Shown: positions 5,764 to 9,016 of the stretch, in pieces
Position numbering within the stretch: position 1 is the stretch's first letter
How the letters are laid out: every line of letters starts with the position of its first letter
The notes under the pieces: model-generated
Database searches by the model: none
What the model was told of the DNA's origin: nothing
Seen by the model: only the letters and a program-made list of their open reading frames with translations
Origin: Candidatus Saccharimonadia bacterium
Lineage (GTDB): Bacteria > Patescibacteriota > Saccharimonadia > Saccharimonadales > UBA4665
Length of the DNA stretch: 9,016 nucleotides
Reading direction: 5' to 3'
Assembly (NCBI GenBank): GCA_023268595.1
Contig: JALQUD010000035.1
Span: 1-9,016, forward strand
Translations under genes and position numbers: made by a program

Positions 5764-6942
5764 ATGAAGATCGGTCTGGTAATTGACGATTCTTTGGACC
5801 GCCCTGATGGCGTCCAACAGTATGTGCTGACCATCGGTGCCTGGCTGTCCGGCCAAGGCCACGAGGTCCACTATCTGACCGGTGAGACGGTCCGGACCGA
5901 CCTGCCCAAGCTGCATAGCCTGTCGCGCAATGTCAATGTGCGCTTCAACGGCAACGGCCTGTCTATCCCGTTGCCTGCCAGCCGTCGACGCATCGCTGCG
6001 CTGCTGGCTAAAGAACGCTTCGACGTTCTACATGTCCAGATGCCCTATAGTCCGATGCTGGCGGCGCGGATCGTCAACGCAGCGCCGGCCACGACAGTTG
6101 TCATGGGCACGTTCCATATCCTGCCATACAGCCGGCTGGTCCGTTCGGCCACGCGCTTGCTCGGTCGGGCTCTGGGACGTAGTCTCAAGCGTTTCGACCA
6201 GGTCTTCGCCGTGTCGACGGCAGCCCGTGATTTTGCCGAGCGCTCGTTCGGTCTGACCGACGTGGATGTGCTGCCGAACGTGGTTGATACCGGCCGTTTC
6301 GCGGCAGCTGCCAAACGTGGGCAGACCGACACTACTGCTGACACCGCTGCCGGACCGGCCGCTGAAGCCCGTCTGTTATTCCTCGGCCGGTTAGTTCCCC
6401 GTAAGGGCTGCATGACGTTCCTGCAAGCCGTGGCCGAGCTTCATGCCGATGCCGGTTTTGGGTGGCCGCTCAAGGTCATCGTTGCCGGCAAGGGTCCGCT
6501 GGCCGGCGAACTCAAGGCCCGGGCGCGGTCGCTAGGCATCGCTGATATTACCAATTTTACCGGTTTCGTAGCCGAGGAGGATAAGCCCTCGTTGCTGGCA
6601 GGTGCGACCATCGCCGCCTATCCGAGTAGCGGCGGTGAAAGCTTCGGCATCGTATTGGTGGAAGCCATGGCTGCCAGCACCGCCCGGACGGGTCCGGTCG
6701 TATTGGCGGCGCGTAACCCAGGCTATGCCACGGTCATGGAGCCGCAGCCCGGCCAGCTCTTTGAGCCCCTGGATCATCATGGCTTGGCACAGTTGATGCG
6801 GCACTTCCTGGGTGATGCCCAGGCTGCCGATGCTGCCCGGCGCTGGCAGGAGATGTACGTCCGGCAGTTCGATGTGGCCACGGTCGGACGCCGGCTGGTG
6901 GCGGCGTATTCATCACATTTGCGTAAGCGCTCCGAGTCGTGA
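5764..6942 (+). CDS. Second GT4 family glycosyltransferase (paralogue of the preceding gene)
   Basis: A 392-residue GT-B enzyme closely matching its neighbour in plan: MKIGLVIDDS start, DGVQQY (15-20), VMGTFHILPY (113-122), FLGRLVPRKG (206-215; Arg209, Lys214), VAGKGP (240-245) and the E-x7-E motif GESFGIVLVE (Glu292, Glu300), then the shared NPGYATVM (318-325). It differs by a Thr/Ala-rich insertion between the two domains (about 184-202) and a short insertion STARTG (305-310) after the E-x7-E helix. The start is eight bases after the previous stop, with only a weak AGG 11 bases upstream, so translation probably continues from the first gene. The pair may add successive sugars to one glycolipid, as PimA and PimB' do; this is an inference from tandem arrangement. 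Confidence 0.92.
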   Translation: MKIGLVIDDSLDRPDGVQQYVLTIGAWLSGQGHEVHYLTGETVRTDLPKLHSLSRNVNVRFNGNGLSIPLPASRRRIAALLAKERFDVLHVQMPYSPMLAARIVNAAPATTVVMGTFHILPYSRLVRSATRLLGRALGRSLKRFDQVFAVSTAARDFAERSFGLTDVDVLPNVVDTGRFAAAAKRGQTDTTADTAAGPAAEARLLFLGRLVPRKGCMTFLQAVAELHADAGFGWPLKVIVAGKGPLAGELKARARSLGIADITNFTGFVAEEDKPSLLAGATIAAYPSSGGESFGIVLVEAMAASTARTGPVVLAARNPGYATVMEPQPGQLFEPLDHHGLAQLMRHFLGDAQAADAARRWQEMYVRQFDVATVGRRLVAAYSSHLRKRSES

Positions 6943-6944
6943 CA

Positions 6945-6953
6945 TACTATAAG
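6945..6953 (+). promoter_or_regulatory. Possible internal -10 box before the AI-2E gene
   Basis: The 15-base gap holds overlapping -10-like words TACTAT (6945-6950) and TATAAG (6948-6953), four to seven bases before ATG 6958. There is no ribosome site and no clear -35 box. It could give a leaderless mRNA from within the operon. The match is weak and may be chance. Confidence 0.3.
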
Positions 6954-6957
6954 CAGT

Positions 6958-8112
6958 ATGTTTTCTCTCCGTTCCAAACCGAAAAACTCGGATGACGGGG
7001 CGTATCACGTAGAAGTATCGGTATCCAACCGTACGTTACTACGGATCTTCCTGGTCATATTCGTCTTCATCCTGGCTGTGGCCGCTGTCAAGCAGGCCGC
7101 TTCAGCCCTGTTGCTGCTCTTCACGGCCTTCTTCCTGGCTCTGGCGCTCAATGCACCGGTCCATTGGATCGCCGAGCATCTGCCCGGTAAACGACGCGGC
7201 AGCAGAAGCCTGGCTACGACATTGTCGGTACTACTGGTATTGGCTGCTTTCGCTGCTTTCCTGTCGGCGGTGGTGCCACCGTTCGTGCGGCAGATCGGCG
7301 GTCTGGTGGACAGCGCGCCACGCTTCGTGCGCGACCTCAAGGACGATAACTCAAGCGTCGGCGGCTTCATCGAGCGCTACAATCTGGGTGGCCAGGTGGA
7401 TGACTTCACGCACGACCTGTCCAGTAGGCTGCAGAATTTTGCCGGATCGACCGTCGAGGTCGTGTCCAATATCGGTAACAGTGCCATCGCCACGCTGACC
7501 GTGCTGGTACTGACCTTCATGATGTTGGTGGAAGGGCCGCGATGGGTGGCCATAGGCCAGCGTCTGGTGCCGTCGGCGCACCGCAGCCACGTCACCGATC
7601 TGGGCCGGGCGATGTATAAGGTCATCAAGGGGTATGTCAACGGCCAGGTATTCCTGGCTGCCGTGGCCGCCATACTCATCTTGCCGGTCTTCCTACTGAT
7701 GCATGTCGGCTATCCGGTCGCCCTGATGGTCCTGGTGTTCATATGTGGTTTGGTGCCGATGGTCGGCCATACGCTTGGCGCCATCATCGCCACCGGTGCG
7801 GCGTTGTTGACATCGCCGTTCGCGGCCGCCGTGGTATTCATCTACTATCTGTCCTATCAGCAGATTGAGAATTATCTGGTACAGCCAAAGATCCAGTCCA
7901 ACTCGACCAACATGTCGCCGTTACTGGTGTTCGCTTCGGTGGTATTAGGTGTCAGCTTCGGCGGTCTGCTTGGTGGTCTGGTGGCCATCCCGGTCATGGG
8001 CTGCATCCGTATCCTGGTACTCGACCAGCTGACGCGCCGTCACATTCTGGAGTCGAATACGGTCAAGAAGGCCGCTAAGAAAGCTAAGGCCGAAGCACAA
8101 CCGGCCGCCTGA
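6958..8112 (+). CDS. AI-2E family transporter (UPF0118)
   Basis: A 384-residue multi-pass membrane protein. Hydrophobic segments lie at about 27-45, 48-68, 86-108, 173-192, 232-250, 252-272, 273-297 and 320-352, fitting the eight-helix family plan. A soluble region at 109-165 lies between the third and fourth. Family landmarks are GYVNGQ (225-230), GLVPMVG (264-270) and QQIENYLVQPKI (301-312). The C-terminal tail is Lys/Ala-rich (about 368-384) and cytoplasmic. The family is named for E. coli TqsA, tied to autoinducer-2 export, but members also include Na+/H+ antiporters and many of unknown substrate, so quorum sensing should not be assumed. The start ATG lies 15 bases after the second glycosyltransferase, placing it last in that operon. 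It ends 25 bases from the convergent M23 gene, with no terminator hairpin visible between them. Confidence 0.92.
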   Translation: MFSLRSKPKNSDDGAYHVEVSVSNRTLLRIFLVIFVFILAVAAVKQAASALLLLFTAFFLALALNAPVHWIAEHLPGKRRGSRSLATTLSVLLVLAAFAAFLSAVVPPFVRQIGGLVDSAPRFVRDLKDDNSSVGGFIERYNLGGQVDDFTHDLSSRLQNFAGSTVEVVSNIGNSAIATLTVLVLTFMMLVEGPRWVAIGQRLVPSAHRSHVTDLGRAMYKVIKGYVNGQVFLAAVAAILILPVFLLMHVGYPVALMVLVFICGLVPMVGHTLGAIIATGAALLTSPFAAAVVFIYYLSYQQIENYLVQPKIQSNSTNMSPLLVFASVVLGVSFGGLLGGLVAIPVMGCIRILVLDQLTRRHILESNTVKKAAKKAKAEAQPAA

Positions 8113-8137
8113 TCTCAGATTGATACTATTCGGTCTG

Positions 8138-9016
8138 CTAGCTCGGGTTGCCAGGAATGAACTGCCGCGGATTGGCGGCCATGCCGTTGACGCGGATTTC
8201 GAAGTGTAGGTGCGTGCCGGTTGATAAGCCGGTGGTGCCCTCTTTACCGACGACGGTGTTGTGGTCGACCTGCTGTCCGTTTTGAACGGTGATGCTTGCC
8301 AGGTGGGCATAGACGGAGGTGATGCCGTTGCCATGGTCGACGATGACGTGGTTACCAAGTCCGGAACCCTTCTGTTCCACATGGATCACCCTGCCCGGTT
8401 GGAATGGACGGACATCGGTGGTACCGGGCCGGGTGCCATCACTGATGTCGATACCGGTATGCGTCGGGTTGTATGGCCAGCCCCGTTCACCGAACTCGGT
8501 GGTGACTGCGCCGCGTAGTGGCCAGCGGGGTTGTGTCTGGCCGGCCGGGCTGACGCCGGCACTGGCTGCCGGAGCTGACTGCTGGCTGTTGATGGCCTTG
8601 ATGGCTGCTGCCAGCTCAGGTGAATCGGGATCGATGATCGGCACGGCTTCGTGTTCATGGTCGTGCGGTCGGATGACGCTGCCAAGCGCCGGCGCATCGA
8701 CTATGGCGCTGACTGCCTTGCCGGGAAGTTTGAAGGTCGCGATAAGTCCATCGGCTAGCCCGCCGACCACCGTGCTGGCGCCACGGCCGATCATGCTGCC
8801 GGTTGCACTGGCAGCGTTACCGATGGCCGTGCCGACACCGGCTGCCGAGTCGCCGACGCCCTGGACAGCGATTTTCATCAGGCCGACACTCCTGCCGCCC
8901 GTCTGGCTGAGCTGGCCGCCGGCGGCCGCGAAGCCGCTGGTGACGGCATTAGGGCTGCTCTGCGAACCGATAGTACTATAGCTGGATTGTTCGGTCTCCA
9001 GCTGGTCGTACGGTGC
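8138..9016 (-). CDS. M23-family peptidoglycan peptidase, C-terminal part of a larger protein (runs off right edge)
   Basis: The frame is open from the right edge to TAG at 8138, at least 292 residues. Counting from the internal Met at 8878, the M23 domain covers about 119-246. THTGID gives zinc ligands His140 and Asp144, YAHL gives His192, and GLSTGTHLHFEI gives His223 and the ligand His225. Such LytM-type enzymes cut peptide bonds in peptidoglycan. Before it lies a Gly/Ala/Ser-rich region with many GxxxG-like steps (about 7-48) and a charged HDHEHE patch (72-77). The Met at 8878 has AGGAG ten bases upstream (8893-8889), so a start there is possible. However, 46 more codons of similar composition and third-base bias continue in frame to the edge, so I favour a longer protein. 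No signal peptide is visible in the part seen. It is convergent with the AI-2E gene. Confidence 0.88.
   Translation of the reverse strand, partial: APYDQLETEQSSYSTIGSQSSPNAVTSGFAAAGGQLSQTGGRSVGLMKIAVQGVGDSAAGVGTAIGNAASATGSMIGRGASTVVGGLADGLIATFKLPGKAVSAIVDAPALGSVIRPHDHEHEAVPIIDPDSPELAAAIKAINSQQSAPAASAGVSPAGQTQPRWPLRGAVTTEFGERGWPYNPTHTGIDISDGTRPGTTDVRPFQPGRVIHVEQKGSGLGNHVIVDHGNGITSVYAHLASITVQNGQQVDHNTVVGKEGTTGLSTGTHLHFEIRVNGMAANPRQFIPGNPS

Noticed and set aside
4574..8112. Quorum-sensing operon reading based on the AI-2E name
   Set aside because: Most members of that family have no shown role in autoinducer-2 transport, and no luxS, lsr or response-regulator gene is present.
8319..8981. Plus-strand frame of 220 residues opposite the M23 gene
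   Set aside because: Its Ala/Pro/Ser/Leu-rich product mirrors the Gly/Ala-rich antisense; the M23 zinc motifs prove the minus strand is coding.

Overview
The window is dense, cell-envelope-oriented bacterial DNA. By eye it is GC-rich, with short intergenic gaps, standard code (TGA and TAG both used as stops) and sigma70-like promoters. The nearest family-level match is the PimA-like GT4 glycosyltransferase pair next to an AI-2E family protein, a VanY-type carboxypeptidase and an MMPL transporter. This combination would suit Candidatus Saccharibacteria/Patescibacteria or an actinobacterial relative. That placement is an inference from protein style, not a demonstrated taxonomy.

Layout. (1) 772 to 1, minus: N-terminal part of an MMPL/RND-family membrane transporter, running off the left edge. 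(2) 773-964: divergent promoter region with a near-consensus promoter (TTGACA, 17 bp, TATTAT) reading right into an orphan two-helix membrane protein (965-1348, plus). (3) 1349-1470: an extended -10 box followed by a long hairpin and a T tract, either a terminator or a small RNA gene. (4) 3348 to 1471, minus: a two-gene operon with a membrane-anchored M15/VanY D,D-carboxypeptidase followed by a flippase-like (UPF0104/LPG-synthase-TM) protein. (5) 3349-3434: compact divergent promoter region. (6) 3435-4376, plus: alpha/beta hydrolase. (7) 4377-4573: gap with a striking AT-rich nested palindrome and then an extended -10 promoter. (8) 4574-8112, plus: operon of two tandem GT4 glycosyltransferases and an AI-2E family permease. 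(9) 9016 to 8138, minus: C-terminal part of a large protein ending in an M23 peptidase domain, running off the right edge.

Together the genes suggest envelope work: two GT4 enzymes probably building a glycolipid, membrane proteins of families linked to lipid or small-molecule movement (MMPL, flippase-like, AI-2E), and two zinc peptidases acting on peptidoglycan (M15 trimming D-Ala, M23 cutting cross-bridges or stems). No tRNA, rRNA, CRISPR, transposase or phage gene was seen. The most notable non-coding signals are the 56-bp nested palindrome at 4427-4482, the possible small RNA at about 1375-1451, and a recurring arrangement in which the -10 box sits 7-11 bases before the ATG, implying leaderless or nearly leaderless mRNAs.
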